This document shows positions 10,901 to 20,811 of a DNA stretch of 64,000 nt, piece by piece. The DNA is from Alentia gelatinosa (lineage: Eukaryota; Annelida; Polychaeta; Phyllodocida; Polynoidae). The notes beneath the pieces were generated by a model. It saw only the letters and a list, made by a program, of their open reading frames with translations. It was not told the origin of the DNA and made no database searches. Numbering within the stretch: position 1 is the first letter of the stretch; each line of letters begins with the position of its first letter. The translations under genes were made by a program, and so were the position numbers. The stretch is from contig OX465592.1 of assembly GCA_950022655.1 (NCBI GenBank), positions 4,609,544-4,673,543 of the forward strand, given 5' to 3'.

Positions 10901-11288
10901 AGGTGATACATAGACTGGCCTCAGTCCCCATGTAGGAATTTTTTCTGACCCCAACTAGCATCCCTGATCTTTTTGTTAAGCATACTACCAACTGTGAATA
11001 ATTGGAAAAATCTAGATATTTGACTATTTATATTCATTTATTGCAGAGGACTCGGTGCTGTGGGCCATGATAAATGACACAAGCTCAGTGATGAGGATAA
11101 TAAACCCAAACCCTCACAGTGGACGATCTTTTGGTCTTCAGGCAACAAACATGGTACCTGGTGAAATAAAGTTGACCATTAAAAAAACCACTGAAGTCAT
11201 ACCATGTATCATAAAGTGCAGAGATCTGGGATATTGCCTTGGCATGGTGTACAGCAAAATGAGTAAAACCTGTCGTCTAATTTGGTGA
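1845..11288 (+). CDS. Gene A: secreted beta/gamma-crystallin - novel domain - PAN protein
   Basis: Six exons (1845-1920, 2554-2667, 4762-4890, 6287-6877, 8054-8083, 11047-11288) join through phase-1 introns into one frame of 393 codons ending at a TGA. Residues 1-25 are a signal peptide. Residues 26-107 are two Greek-key motifs, one per exon, as in vertebrate beta-crystallins. Residues 107-303 are an unrecognised domain with four cysteines. Residues 304-314 come from a microexon. Residues 314-393 end in a PAN/apple-like cysteine pattern. No transmembrane segment follows, so a secreted or matrix protein is inferred. No Ca-binding D/N-D/N-x-x-S/T-S motif is evident in either crystallin motif. 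A GTGAAA donor overlaps the terminal codons (11285), so splicing onward cannot be excluded, but it would be phase 2, unlike every other intron of this gene. Confidence 0.8.
2140..2510. repeat. Intron-1 block of gene A repeated at 34.5-35.1 kb
   Basis: Colinear similarity with 34490-34790 and 35050-35110. Shared blocks include CACTATCTGTGTG, GTACTTGATATATTTAGAT, TTGACTGGGTGCAA and CATTCATCAATGATGAACATA. The 34-kb copy is interrupted by a foldback element. It is either a dispersed repeat or a remnant of a duplicated intron 1. Confidence 0.7.
2554..2667 (+). CDS. Gene A exon 2: beta/gamma-crystallin Greek key 1
   Basis: Acceptor CCCACAACAG, donor GTAAGG, phase 1 at both ends, 38 codons. The motif W-x4-F-x-G (WDRDNFQG) and a later RPRSLRI match the beta/gamma-crystallin signature: aromatic-x4-aromatic-x-G, then a conserved Ser before an alternating hydrophobic strand. 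Confidence 0.8.
2705..3095. repeat. Foldback repeat with GGATAATAAAT junctions, copy 1
   Basis: The block 2730-2900 is the reverse-complement counterpart of 62540-62715: shared GAAAATGTATGGGGACTCAGT, ACCCATTGTATAAAACCTGTCAGATAC and GGGACTATTT in opposite sense. The 2965-3075 part forms a hairpin (TGTGGACAGGCAGCTCTGTA against the GTGGTTTACGGCCGCCTGTCCACA side). Its loop holds ATTACTACGCGTCAAC, also found in the elements at 21.6 and 56.4 kb. Confidence 0.7.
3115..3399. mobile_element. MITE, family 1 copy 2 (inverted, internal duplication)
   Basis: Same TIRs as 130-362 but in opposite orientation. About 55 bp (AGCGAGCGGCACTTTGAATC through ACCGCTACCAATAC) is tandemly duplicated at about 3185-3295, which makes it longer than the 233-bp form. 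Confidence 0.85.
3400..4634. other. Gene A intron 2, no distinct feature
   Basis: I see no exon-like ORF with matching phase. Short blocks repeat within it: the phrase TTCCAACTGTTCTGAGTAG recurs at about 4273 and 4471 with similar flanks, a weak 200-bp duplication. Confidence 0.5.
4635..4740 (+). repeat. Pre-acceptor block of exon 3, duplicated before exon 4
   Basis: GGAGGGTTGGAGGAAGGTTG, then a GGCGCTGTTCTGTCAACGA-type block and TTGTTTATTTACT, recur in the same order at 6100-6240 upstream of exon 4. In both cases the acceptor follows shortly after. This suggests that the 3' end of an intron was duplicated during assembly of the gene. Confidence 0.7.
4762..4890 (+). CDS. Gene A exon 3: beta/gamma-crystallin Greek key 2
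   Basis: Acceptor TGCTTACAG, donor GTGAGT, 129 nt, phase 1 at both ends. Y-x4-Y-x-G (YIHKPYDG), the GEY turn and the final SLTFKV strand fit the second Greek key. With exon 2 it makes one full domain, one motif per exon. Confidence 0.82.
4918..5012. repeat. Near-perfect hairpin (about 33-bp arms)
   Basis: GTACGTGATAAATAC and GGTAAAATTGACGAT on the left pair with ATCGTCAATTTTACC and GTATTTATCACGTAC on the right, around a loop of about 18 nt. It lies just inside the intron after exon 3. It is a foldback repeat, not coding. Confidence 0.85.
5310..5360. repeat. Stacked palindromes
   Basis: GTGATCACGTGATCAC is followed by a 30-bp perfect palindrome centred on CCCGGG (GTACAGCACCCGGGTGCTGT inside ATCC..GGAT). 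This is cruciform-prone sequence with no recognised function. Confidence 0.8.
5652..5733. repeat. Hairpin with about 38-bp arms
   Basis: CATATTATTAGAGGTTGGGT and GGATAGACAGAATATCTC on the left pair with GAGATATTCTGAATATCC and ACCCAACCTCTAATAATATG on the right, around a short loop (CAGACA). It is an intronic foldback. Confidence 0.85.
6100..6240 (+). repeat. Pre-acceptor block of exon 4, with (GGGA)n tract
   Basis: Partner of 4635-4740. The purine run at 6125-6165 is a GGGA/GGAA microsatellite, expanded relative to the 4.6-kb copy. Confidence 0.7.
6287..6877 (+). CDS. Gene A exon 4: unrecognised about 197-residue extracellular domain
   Basis: Acceptor CTACTTTTCAG, donor GTAAAT, 591 nt with no stop, phase 1 at both ends. 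The translated segment has four cysteines (near the start, two in the KCNAVHKKSEC segment, and KKC near the end), three N-x-S/T sites in the first half, and alternating hydrophobic strands. I do not recognise the family. Its position between beta/gamma-crystallin and PAN exons and its symmetric phase suggest one extracellular beta-rich module. Confidence 0.75.
6878..7312. other. Gene A intron 4, 5' part, no feature
   Basis: AT-rich sequence with nothing supported. Confidence 0.5.
7313..7842. mobile_element. TTAA-flanked MITE, family 2 copy 1
   Basis: Ends TTAAAGGCATATCCTAC and the complementary ATATGCCTTTAA. 11378-11894 is its reverse-complement sister across the whole length (blocks such as GGCGCCACCT, CACCGTGCT-type and CAAATTTTCA). 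TTAA at both ends fits a piggyBac-like target preference; the length and lack of ORF fit a non-autonomous element. Confidence 0.8.
8054..8083 (+). CDS. Gene A exon 5: 30-nt microexon
   Basis: Acceptor TTCTTTCAG, donor GTGAGT, phase 1 at both ends. It completes GAT with the last base of exon 4 and GAG with exon 6. It adds ten acidic/hydrophobic residues (AEYMKAEFE) as a linker before the PAN segment. Skipping it keeps the frame. Confidence 0.65.
8205..8650 (-). repeat. Two diverged fragments of the 21-kb repeat module
   Basis: 8218-8310 and 8545-8650 are reverse-complement relatives of about 21140-21255 and 25300-25425: blocks ACGTTAGAATTTCG, TTGCTCCCCCACATAGA and GAGATTCTCGTA. The two fragments are themselves a tandem pair. 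No gene is seen. Confidence 0.6.
8651..10089. other. Gene A intron 5 with foldback remnants
   Basis: 8890-8935 holds an inverted TTATCCTACCCC end plus a TTTAACATTGA box. 9300-9430 has several TGATCATCACTAGTGAT-type palindromes. 9893-9945 is a hairpin (GCAAGATCGCGT against ACGCGATCTTGC) capped by GGCGAAGCC. No exon-like ORF is seen. Confidence 0.6.
10090..10450. repeat. Interspersed repeat, copy 2 (uninterrupted)
   Basis: Colinear with 51-640 but lacking the MITE at 130-362. It contains TAATGTTAAGCCTAGGG, the end AGGGGTGGGATGA and the block CTGAAATCCTGGCTGCTGAT. Confidence 0.75.
11047..11288 (+). CDS. Gene A exon 6: PAN/apple-like segment and stop
   Basis: Acceptor TATTGCAG, entered in phase 1 (AG completes GAG). 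The last third shows C-x3-C-x5-C-x11-C (CIIKCRDLGYCLGMVYSKM then CRL), the cysteine spacing of PAN/apple domains, preceded by a GRSFGLQ strand. The frame ends TGG-TGA at 11288. A polyadenylation signal is not obvious nearby; AATAAA first occurs at about 11680, inside a MITE. Confidence 0.75.
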
Positions 11289-11377
11289 AATAATAACATT
11301 ACATGTATAATACCAGTAGTTACTCACACCCAGTTTAATTGTGATCTATCAAAGCTATGTTACTATTTATAGGAGGC

Positions 11378-11894
11378 TTAAAGGCATATGGACAATTTGG
11401 CTTGAGCATTAAAACCCATATCATTTTCCTGGGAATTTAATATGATGATCTCTAAGTGTTATGGAACACATATCCAACATAGAAATTAGCGGTCACCATG
11501 CTTGTTTTGGATTTAGAGATCAATATCAGGATAGTTTTTATAAAAGAATATATTGAAATTCTAAAAAGTTGCTTTTCACCCATGTAATTTTCCTCAAAGT
11601 TTCACAGAATATAGTAGATGTATAGTACTACACATTAAGGCTCTAAACGTCATAGCTCACCGTGCTTGTTATTGAAAGAAATAAAGAAAACTGTATTTTC
11701 CAGTACATTCCCTATGTAAATCACGTAAATGTTAATTGGCCTATTTTAATCATCAAGATTGCATAAACTGGGCAAAATGTTAAATTCACTCATTCAGAAT
11801 TAGAATGAATCACAAAGAAAAAGTTTGACTGATATTTGACAATATTAAAAAATAACCAGGTGGCGCCTCTGTGAATGGTAGGATATGCCTTTAA
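11378..11894. mobile_element. TTAA-flanked MITE, family 2 copy 2 (inverted)
   Basis: TTAAAGGCATAT at the left and GGTAGGATATGCCTTTAA at the right. It is a reverse-complement copy of 7313-7842. Shorter relatives occur at 19325-19660 and 28220-28545. Confidence 0.8.
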
Positions 11895-12839
11895 GCTGTC
11901 AAAGATTGCATGAATTTCAAATTCCTTGTAATATTTACTTTTCACTTGTGTGATTTCCAGAGGTCACAAGGATTTGACATTCAGGCTGAGTCTATAGTTA
12001 TTGTCTTTGATGTATACCTGCATCACGAGATAATATCTACAGTACTTTTTTTTTACTGTTTTTATCTAAAATAGATATCTTCCATCTGCCCTAGTGGGTA
12101 TCATTCCTTATACAAATTCCCAGCTGGTGGGCTTGCATCACATGAACAGATAGACAATGTGTCCTGAGTACAAATTCTAACAGAGTTTGTTCAAAGAGAA
12201 GAACAAGAAAATAGACGAAGCAATACTGCACCATTCCCTCTTAAATGACAACATTTCTATATAATTAGTGAGTCATATTTACAATCACGTCCAACTTTGT
12301 CATGATGTCAAAAAGGAAAACAGGAAATATAAAGCTGTATCAATGTATAAATGTTTGTGCTAGGTTTACAGTTTTTACTTATAGATTGATGTAGCCTCAT
12401 CCTTACAGGGGTAGGAGCTTGCCTTTAAGTTTAGACTTGGAGTATGATTTAAATAGGTTATAGTCTAAGCTGGTATAGCTCTGATTCCCTGCAGGGAGGG
12501 TATTCCATGCTTTGCAGGTTTTATATTCCACAGAAGCTTTATAGTTTTGGGTTTTTATGGTTGGTTCTGGCTTTAGTAAGGGGCCTTCAAAAAGTTGTGT
12601 TACACGAAAAGGGTCACTTAAGTAATCTATATCTCCTCTATGGAGATATTATCAATAAATATTGCCATAGAATTTATCATAACCAAACACATGTACAGTA
12701 ATTGGTAATCATTTATGTGAAGCCTGTGACATGATAAGAAGAATCCTCTGTGATAATTCTCTTTTTTGTAAAGTCATTATTGGTTCACTATGGTTTGAAC
12801 TATAGGTAATATTTGTTAGTATAGAGGAAACATATGAAA
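11895..12839. other. Intergenic, no feature
   Basis: AT-rich with no supported gene. The short ORF near 12507-12701 has no domain, splice or codon support. Confidence 0.5.
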
Positions 12840-12845
12840 GTTAAT

Positions 12846-12970
12846 GGTCAGATCTCATATCCCATCTCATTTGAATCGCGTAGTAATTCAAAAGGCTAAG
12901 CTGCATGAATTATGTAGCGATTCAAAAGAGATGGGATATGAACTCTGACACTAAACTTGAATGTGTTCCC
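12846..12970. repeat. Foldback element, 'GTTTAGGGTCAGAGCT' family, copy 2 (core)
   Basis: TCATATCCCATCTCATTTGA and GAATCGCGTAGTAATTCA face TGAATTATGTAGCGATTC and AAGAGATGGGATATGA, with apex AAGGCTAAGCTG. Confidence 0.8.
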
Positions 12971-13149
12971 CAAACTCATGAGTCTCTCCTGCTTTAATAG
13001 TTAAGAGGGCTTAACATAATTTATTATCCACCTTCTACATAGTGTCCATAGTGAACACATGGGGAGCGTGTATCACCATACCTAGAGAATACAGATATAT
13101 CCATCTCATAAAAATTGTCCATAGAAAACACAAAGAGAGTGTAAAGGGA

Positions 13150-15350
13150 CCTGCCTACCCACCAACCTGCCTACCCACCAACCTGCCTACCCATCAACCT
13201 GCCTATCTACAAACCTGCCTACCCATAAACCTGCCTACCCACCAACCTGCCTACGCACTAACATGCCTACCCACCAACCTGCCTACCCATCAACCTACCT
13301 ACCCACCAACCTGCCTACTCATCAACCTGCCTAGCAATCAACCTGCATACCCAATAACCTACCTACCAACTAACCTGCCTACCATCTTCCCATCTGATTT
13401 CTCATCAAGCTGCCTACCCACTAACCTGCCTACCCATCAACCTGTCCACCCAACAACCTGCCTACCCACCAACCTGCCTTCTGATCTACCTGCCTACCCA
13501 TTAACCTGCCTTACCACCAACCTGCCTACCAACCAACATGCCTACCCATCAACCTGCCTACCTACCAATCTCTCTACCCATCAATCTGCCTACCCAATAA
13601 CCTGCCTACTCATCAATCTGCCTACCCAACAACCTGCCTACCAATATACCTGCCTACCCATCAACCGGCTTACCAATCAACCTGCCTACCCACCAATCTG
13701 CCTACTCATCCTCCTGCCTGTCCATCAATCTGCCTATCCTCCCAGCTGCACACCCATCAACCTGCCTACCCATAATCCTACCTACCCATCTACTTGTCTA
13801 CCCTACAACCTGCCTACCCATCTACCTGCCTACCAATATACCTGCCTACCCATCTACCTGCCTACCAATATACCTGCCTACCCATCAACCTGACTACCTA
13901 TCAACCTGCCTTCCAACCAACCTGCCTACCCAACGACCGGCCTACCAATCTACCTGCCTACCCATCAACCTGCCTACCCACCAACCTACCTACCCACCTA
14001 ACTTCTTATCCATCAACCTGCCTACCCATCAAACTGCCTGCCCATTAACCTGCCTACCCTACAACCTGCCTTCCCATCTACCTGCCTACCCACCAACCTG
14101 ACTACCCATATACCTGCCTACCAATCAACCTGCCTACCAAACAACCTACCTACCACCCAACAACCTGCCTACTAATCAATCTGCTTACCAATTTACCTGC
14201 CTGTCCATATACCTGCCTAACCATCAACCTGCCTACCCATAACCTACCAACGCACCAACCTGCCTACCCATCAACCTGGTTACCCACCAGCCGCCTACCC
14301 ATCAATCTGCTTACCCATTAACCTGCCTACCAAGCAACCTGCCTTCCAAGCAACCTGCCTACCCATTAGACTGCCTACCCACCAACCTTCCTATGCATCA
14401 ACCTGCCTACCTACCAAACTTTCTACCGATGAACCTGCCTACCCATGAACCCGCCTACCCATCTACCCACCAGCCTGCCTACACACCAGCCTACCAACCC
14501 ATCAGCCTGCCTACTCACTAACCTGCCTATCCATCAACCTGTTTACCCGACAACCTGCTTACCCATCAACCTGCCTACCCATCATCCTGCCTATCCACAA
14601 ACCTGCCTACCCATAACCTACCTACCCACCAACCTGTCTACCCATTAACCTTCCTACCCATTAACCTTCCTACCCATCAACCTGCCTACCCATCAACCTG
14701 CCTACCCGCCAACCTGCCTACCCATCAACCTGCCTACCCATCATCCTGCCTACCCACCAACCTGCCCACCCACCAATATGCCATCTGCCAACCTGCCTAC
14801 CCATCAACCTACCTACCCATCAACCTGCCTACACACTAACCTACCTGCCCATCAACTTGCCTTCCCACCAACCTGTCTATAAACCAACCTGCCTACCCAC
14901 CAACCTGCCTTCCCATCGACCTGCCTACCCGCCAACCTGCCTACCCATCAACCCGACCCATCATCCTGCCTATCCACCAACCTGGCTACCCATAACCTTC
15001 CTACCCATCAACCTGCCTACTCATCAACCTGCTTACCCACCAACCTGCCTACTCGCCAACCTGCCTACCCATCAAGCTGCCTACCCATCATCCTGCCTAC
15101 CCACCAACCTGCCCACCCACCAATATGCCATCTGCCAACCTGCCTACCCATCAACCTACCTACCCATCAACCTGCCTACCAATCAATCTGCCTACCCTTC
15201 TATCTGCCTTCCCATCAACTTGCCTACACATCAACCTACCTTCCCACCAACCTGCCTTCCCTCCAACCTGCCTACCCACCAACCTGCCTACCCACCAACC
15301 TGCCTTCCCTCTAACCTGCCTACCCATCAGCCTGCCTACCAACCAACCTT
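13150..15350. repeat. 2.2-kb minisatellite, 16-bp unit (about 137 copies)
   Basis: The unit is close to CCTGCCTACCCATCAA with many single-base variants and a few indels. Because 16 is not a multiple of 3 and the unit rarely forms a stop, long Pro/Thr/Leu-rich open frames appear on the + strand and Gly/Arg/Trp-rich ones on the - strand. The three-frame periodicity shows they are by-products, not genes. Confidence 0.95.
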
Positions 15351-16845
15351 CCCACCTCACATTTCAACCTTTTGTCAAATTGTTATAACTATAATTGCTG
15401 ACAATACATACTTATAGGCATGGGTATATAGTAAATACTGATACTGATTTAGAAGCCTAAACCAACTGTCCACTGGAATCTACCGTAAACAGGGTTACCA
15501 GTCCTACATAGATCCACGTAAAATAAAAACTGTAAACCTCTCAGTGGGTCACCGTGGGAGTGAGTCAGCCAAGTACAGCCGCCATGCAGGTGCAACCAGC
15601 CACAATTATCTCTAATTTCCTGTAATTTCACGCGGAAAACGGGAATTACCACCGAAAAACGCACCGGGTTGCGTGACAGGCAGCTCCCATGATGGGAGCA
15701 CTGTTTTATAAATCAGATGAAAATACGCTTTGTGCAAATAAGAATTCCAGGTGTAACTACAGGAATATCACCCTACACCTGTCTGCCCACTGTACGTACC
15801 TGTATACACCTTTAGCTCACCCCTGGTATTTAGGTCCGATAAGCTTAACATTGGAAACTCGTTCTCCATGCACCCATGAGTATTGCAGTCCGTTCTCCAT
15901 GGTCTATAGCCTGCGTGTTGTCTATAGCCTGCGTGTTGTCCATTCTTTTAGTGTGTAATAGGGGTGAGATAAATACAGAAATCAACTCGTTTTGGTCAAA
16001 GTTGTCGTTCTCCAACTCATTTGAAGCATTTCCAAAGGCTTACACCGAGATTTACTGATGATCGCCTGAAATATACTGATGGTGCCTAGAGGCTTTCCGG
16101 ACGTAGTACGCTATGGTGCCTTGAGGGATAATTTCCGAAATTTAAGTAATTGCTATTATTTAAAGAAATAATACGAATATTTAGATGATATTTTTCTGAC
16201 CTACATAAAACTATATCATAGTTAATATCATTACTTTTATATAACATCCTAATTATTTTGAATTACCATGGAGGTGTGATATAATAACGTCACTGTGGGT
16301 ATTATAAAAAACGTGCCAGCGTACTTACATGGGTGAAAACGGTGCTGCAGCAAGTCTAATTGAACAAATTAAACTATCCAATCAAACAAAAGGTACTGTA
16401 GCATCGTATTTCAGAGTGTATTTCGCGCCACGCAGCGTAGTGAAAGTATTAAACGGAGTTTTACTGTATCTCAAAATAGAAAGAGACGGTTATTGAACAA
16501 CACGAATTTATTAGTCATGGAGACTGAAGTCCAGCAGGTTCTTTACGAGTAACGACATTTAATGCCGCGTATTACTCACTCCTAGTGGAGATAATCCTAC
16601 CGCAATAATCCGCCGTAAACTCCACTCTCTCCCGTCTCCACTCCTCCCAGATCTTCCGCGGCGCTAGCGCTGGCTAATCTCTGCCTCAACCCAACGCTGG
16701 TTCCCCGGGTATCCACTAAGGATAGGGGGAACCAGCCAACATTTCTGATTCTAAACAAGGTGACTGTTAAAAGTTATCTATTGGATACTGTACGAAGCAG
16801 AATACCACTCACCTGCAGAGGTTTAGTTACGATTTTAGAAGGAAA
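15351..16845. other. Intergenic with TE end at 15838-15970
   Basis: 15838-15970 carries GCTTAACATTGGAAACTCG and a GGGGTGAGATAAAT end, as in the foldback families, with a 19-bp tandem duplication (GTCTATAGCCTGCGTGTT). At about 16778-16830 the phrase TACTGTACGAAGCAGAATAC is a fragment of the 17-30 kb module. No gene is seen. Confidence 0.55.
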
Positions 16846-16985
16846 CCCACGAGATGAAAATAACTTGGACCGTACTTCACCGAGTTTGATCGCGTCGTAA
16901 CACACGAAGCGCAGCTGAGTGTGTTACGACGCGATCAAATGAGGTGATGTACGGACCAAGTTATTTTCATCGAGTGGGTTTCAGA
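16846..16985. repeat. Long foldback (arms about 60 bp)
   Basis: The left arm CGAGATGAAAATAACTTGG..TTTGATCGCGTCGTAACACAC pairs with GTGTGTTACGACGCGATCAA..CCAAGTTATTTTCATCGAG around a 13-nt loop (GAAGCGCAGCTGA), with a few mismatches. Confidence 0.9.
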
Positions 16986-17240
16986 TTTGATCTAACCCCG
17001 GACAATCGATTAAGAATATCTATATATATTAAATAAACCTACTATTTCACTACTATTGCCGCCATGGTTGACAAAATCGCGAGTCTGACGGAACTATTTC
17101 ACCCCGGAGGTCCTGCTCGCTGATTGGTTAACGAGTCTGACGTCATATCCATAGGTATTAACCGTGTTATTAGCGTGGCTGTGGAGTTCGAGTTCCCAAT
17201 GTTAAGCCTATGGACATTAATACCGGGGTTAGATAATCCC
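16985..17240. repeat. TIR element with CTAACCCCGG / CCGGGGTTAGAT ends
   Basis: The ends are inverted (GATCTAACCCCGG and CCGGGGTTAGATAA). The right side holds GAGTTCCCAATGTTAAGCCTATGG, the shared subterminal box of the other foldbacks. About 250 bp, non-coding. Confidence 0.75.
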
Positions 17241-19160
17241 TGAACTCCATGGAGGGAGATTGTGTAGGGAGAGTACGGGACTGTGTGATGTCATTCCACA
17301 CTGCAGTTAGAGCAACCAACAGAAACAGGGCCCCGTTTTTCAGTCAATACATAATCGGCAGTGATATCCTAAGACATCTCTTCGAATGTAAGACATGGCC
17401 ATAACAGTTTTGTTTTAGATTTCTGAATTAATTGTCTCAAAATCGAAAATAATCGGTTTTCACTGTGACTTCTCTTTGGAATAGTATTAAGCACAGAAAA
17501 TACAATACAGTAAAATTATGGATGGGTTATAAAAATAGTGTAGTGTGATCCCATTTAGGTCCAGTATAATTTATTAATCATAATCATATTTGAATTGATG
17601 AAATTGATTTTTGAAACAATATGATTTTTTTTTTTACATCAATCAAAAACATATTTATATTAAAATTATAAGAATGGCATCTTGGTGTATGATATATGAC
17701 ATATAAATGTTCAACGATGATGCATAGTTAATGCCCTACCACTGATTGTACGCTGGGAATTGATTTTTCATTCTGGGAGGTTGCTCAAATTTTGCATTGT
17801 GCTAGTACCTAAACCTCAATTTTTCATACAAATAAACATACTATCGAATAGATAATTGCTGTACTGCAGAAGAAAAATATTTCCCAATGAACCCAAGAGG
17901 TTTTGTTCCAATGAAATTGTTTATATTTCTATTACAACTGATTAAAGTAAAATGCATTGAAAAAAACCGCATTTCGTGCTTGTGGTGCCATCTAGCGGAT
18001 ACTGTATGAAGCAGAATATCACTCACCTGCGAAGGTTTGGACAAGATTTCATAGTCTCATAGAGGGAGACTGTGAGTGGAGAGTGAGAGACTTATTCTAC
18101 CGACACCTTTCACATCTTTTATTCCTACCTATATTGTGTAGATCTTTACAAATGAACTGGTTATAGAGTGCCCTTTATATTGTTCTCGAAGAGTTCACAT
18201 AGTTGTGAAATGCACCACTTTGTTGTAAAATGTTTACTTCGTTTTACGTGGCATAAGACATGATACGACAGGTAGGTTAAGTGTTGTCTTATTACCCTGG
18301 CAATATCTAGAATAGGTATTGTGAGAATTTCTTACTAATTCGTTCGTTTTCAGACATTGTTCGGCGTTGGAATGATCACATGGAAATTCAATTATGCGAC
18401 GAGTGAAAGTTCACATGTCTTTTTTTCACAAACCCGATGTATTGTTACTTCCGAGTATCTTATATCCGAAATTTTTGTAACTGTTTGGTTCAATAAAGGG
18501 AGCGAAGCTCGATATTAATAAAAAATAATGAACTGGTTATCCTTATATCAAGATAGTTCAGTCTCAAATACTGATACAGATACACCTATGTTTCTTTAAT
18601 AAGAACTTGTGATAGGCGCATTAAGTCTTGTGTGCCAGAACTTTAAAGTGAGTTTAGAAAATTCTGCTTGAACATGATCCATGGCATTTAATGGATTATC
18701 ATGTATTGGGAAGTAGTGGCCAGCGCCAATTCCCACTTTCTATGTACTACTTACAATCTGAAAAGGTGGCTTGTTAAGCACCGTCTTTGGGATTGTAGTG
18801 ACACAATTCTACAGAGTTAAATAGTTTAGCGCCCTTTGGCCACTGGCCAATGAGGAGGGCCTTATTAGACTGTCCACCACCTCTGCCTTCATTCTGTCCC
18901 AATTAAGAGGTTGGTAAGGTTAAATTAAAATTGTGTCCACAAAATTCTCACTTTCTCAGGACCCAGACTTACTGTGTGCAGGTATGTTCTGAGAGCAGAA
19001 ACACTCCTCAAGAAATATTCACAGCTTACCAAATTGATAATACGGTCTACGTTTATTCAGAATACACACAAAAGGGAATAAGAATATGTAGAAATGGCTT
19101 CAAGAGTGATAGGTCCAGGTAATTCAAAAGCTCTCCGGGCAGAGGCAGGGACTTGTGGGT
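17240..19160 (+). repeat. Large non-coding repeat module, copy 0
   Basis: About 1.7 kb matching 26290-28230 colinearly, and 22455-23110 and 29240-29885 in part. Markers are TGACTTCTCTTTGGAATAGT, GGAGGTTGCTCAAATTTTGC, TGCTGTACTGCAGAAGAAAA and CGAAGCAGAATA(C/T)CACTCACCTGC. The 18500 segment carries GAGCGAAGCTC. No coding potential is seen, so I cannot assign a class. Confidence 0.85.
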
Positions 19161-19985
19161 CAAGTTGTGCTGGATTTAACCCAACCAGAGGTAAGCTAGT
19201 GTCGCTGTAGTCATGAGGTCTTCTGGGAAGTAACTGGAGGCTCTACCTTTTCCTGAGCCGGGGTTTGATAGAGAGAGCGGGGGTAGGTCGCTCTCGCTCT
19301 CTGATTGGAGTAATGACCTAATGGAGTTTATCTAAGATTTCATTTGGCTTGAAATTTAAAACCGTTGTCAATTTCCTGAAAATTTAAAATGATGATCTCC
19401 AAGTGTTGTAGAACACATATCTAACTTAAAAATAGGGGGTCACCATGCTAGTTTTTGATTTATAGATCAATATTGTGATAATTTTATGTTAGAATATATA
19501 GAAGTTCTAAAAAGTATTTTTACACATAGTACCCATGTCATTTTCCTCAAATTTTCACAGAATATGATACATAGCTAGTACTACTTATTTAGGTTTTAAA
19601 AATCATAGGTCACCGTACTTGTTTTTGATAAAATGACCATAAATGTAGACTGTATCATCAATTTGGTGAGCTGTGTGTATTTCTTGATGACTATTTCTGC
19701 TCTCAGAACCCACCTGTACACGGTAAGTCTGGGTCTGAGAAAGTGAGAATTTTGTGGACACAATTTTAATTTAACCTTACTGACCTCTTAATTGAAACAG
19801 AATGAAGGCAGATGTGGCAGATAGTCTAATAAGGCCCTCCTCATTGGCCAGTGGCCAAAGGGCGCTAAACCATTCAACTCTGTAGAATTAGCCCAAAGAC
19901 AGTGCTTAACAAGCCCCCTGTTCAGATTGTAAGTAGTACATAGAAAGTGGGAATCGGTGCTGGCCACTACTTCCCAATACATGTT
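18670..19985. repeat. Large inverted repeat, arms about 340-380 bp
   Basis: 18670-19048 and 19646-19985 are inverted copies: TGTATTGGGAAGTAGTGGCC, TTAGCGCCCTTTGGCCACTG and CACAAAATTCTCACTTTCTC appear in both senses. The spacer of about 600 bp includes 19325-19645, related to the family 2 MITE. The left arm alone is repeated at 27820-28230. Confidence 0.85.
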
Positions 19986-20059
19986 CAGTTGACACCCCTC
20001 TAAGAAATTACTTTAAAAGTATGTCTAAAAAATTCAGGCCTAAATCTGTGAAATACTAT

Positions 20060-20340
20060 CGTAAAACTGGATTCGTTTTAATCCTGGCCATCATATGCCA
20101 CGACTGGAGTTTGGCATAGTGACTTCATGAGGCGAAGCCGAGTGAAGTCCAGAGCCCAAACTCCAGGAGTTGAATGCGTTGGCCACGATTGAAACGAATC
20201 AGGTTTTGATTTTATCCTATCCCGTCTCTTCGATTTTGGAATATTACGTGATAACAATTCTGTATGTCACTAGTGGCATATAAAACTCTGTATGCCAGTC
20301 AGCGTGGCATACGGAAACTCAATGTTAAGCCTATGTGGTT
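20060..20340. repeat. Foldback element, 'TATGCCACGACTGGAGTTTGG' family, copy 1
   Basis: Colinear with 34803-35045. GACTTCA and TGAAGTC arms flank the apex GGCGAAGCC (20131-20139), inside longer arms CTGGAGTTTGG..CCAAACTCCAG. The 3' part has AACTCAATGTTAAGCCTATG and is then cut off by the tRNA-like element at 20340. Confidence 0.8.
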
Positions 20341-20811
20341 ATGGCATACATCTCGAAATCTGTAGGTTGAGTGTTCGAACCCCATTACTGGCGATGTTTT
20401 TTTCTTCTTTCTTTATGTATAAAGAGAAAAACGCTAGTCTATTGAGAGAATCAGTACAAAGTAAGTTAGAAAAAAAACTGAATTACTTTTACCTTGAAAT
20501 AATTGCAATAATGTCCATAATTAAGCCTGTCACTGCCACAGTGCCAGTCACTGTCAGACTCGGCCAGTAAAATGTAAACAAAGCATCAACATGTAAACAA
20601 ACAGCGAAGGACCCATTGTTTACATACAAAACCAATATAATTCAGCTTAGTATTTTTTAGATTATATATTTGTATTAATTCTCTCTACGTTGGCCTTTTT
20701 TTTTTTCATTTAAAAACAAAAATGAAAAAAAGACTGATTGCGACTGGGGGTCGAACCCCCGATCCTCAGGTTACAAAACTGAGTGCCTAACCACTACACC
20801 ACTGGCCACCT
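20340..20811. mobile_element. Composite element with convergent tRNA-like ends, copy 1
   Basis: Left, + strand: GTTATGGCATACATCTCGAA and GTGTTCGAACCCC (B box). Right, - strand (20738-20809): A box TGGTGTAGTGGTTAGGC and B box GGGGGTTCGACCCCC. Behind each tRNA-like head are similar purine-rich tails (AGAGAATCAGTAC; AGAGAGAATTAATAC on the other strand), so the element is palindromic in plan, like two SINE heads facing each other. Copy 2 is at 23283-23780. Confidence 0.75.

Noticed and set aside
13042..15417. Long Pro/Thr/Leu-rich open frames, candidate secreted repetitive protein
   Set aside because: They follow a 16-bp unit and appear in all + frames and on the - strand. No start context, signal peptide or splice sites.
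18931..19122. Short Cys-containing frame after a TTTCTCAG, possible exon between genes A and B
   Set aside because: It lies in the arm of a large inverted repeat that is copied at 28130. No domain; the phase is unproven.
20738..20809. Functional tRNA gene on the minus strand
   Set aside because: A and B boxes are good, but there is no acceptor stem and the anticodon arm does not form a normal 5+7 structure. The same sequence recurs in a repeat.
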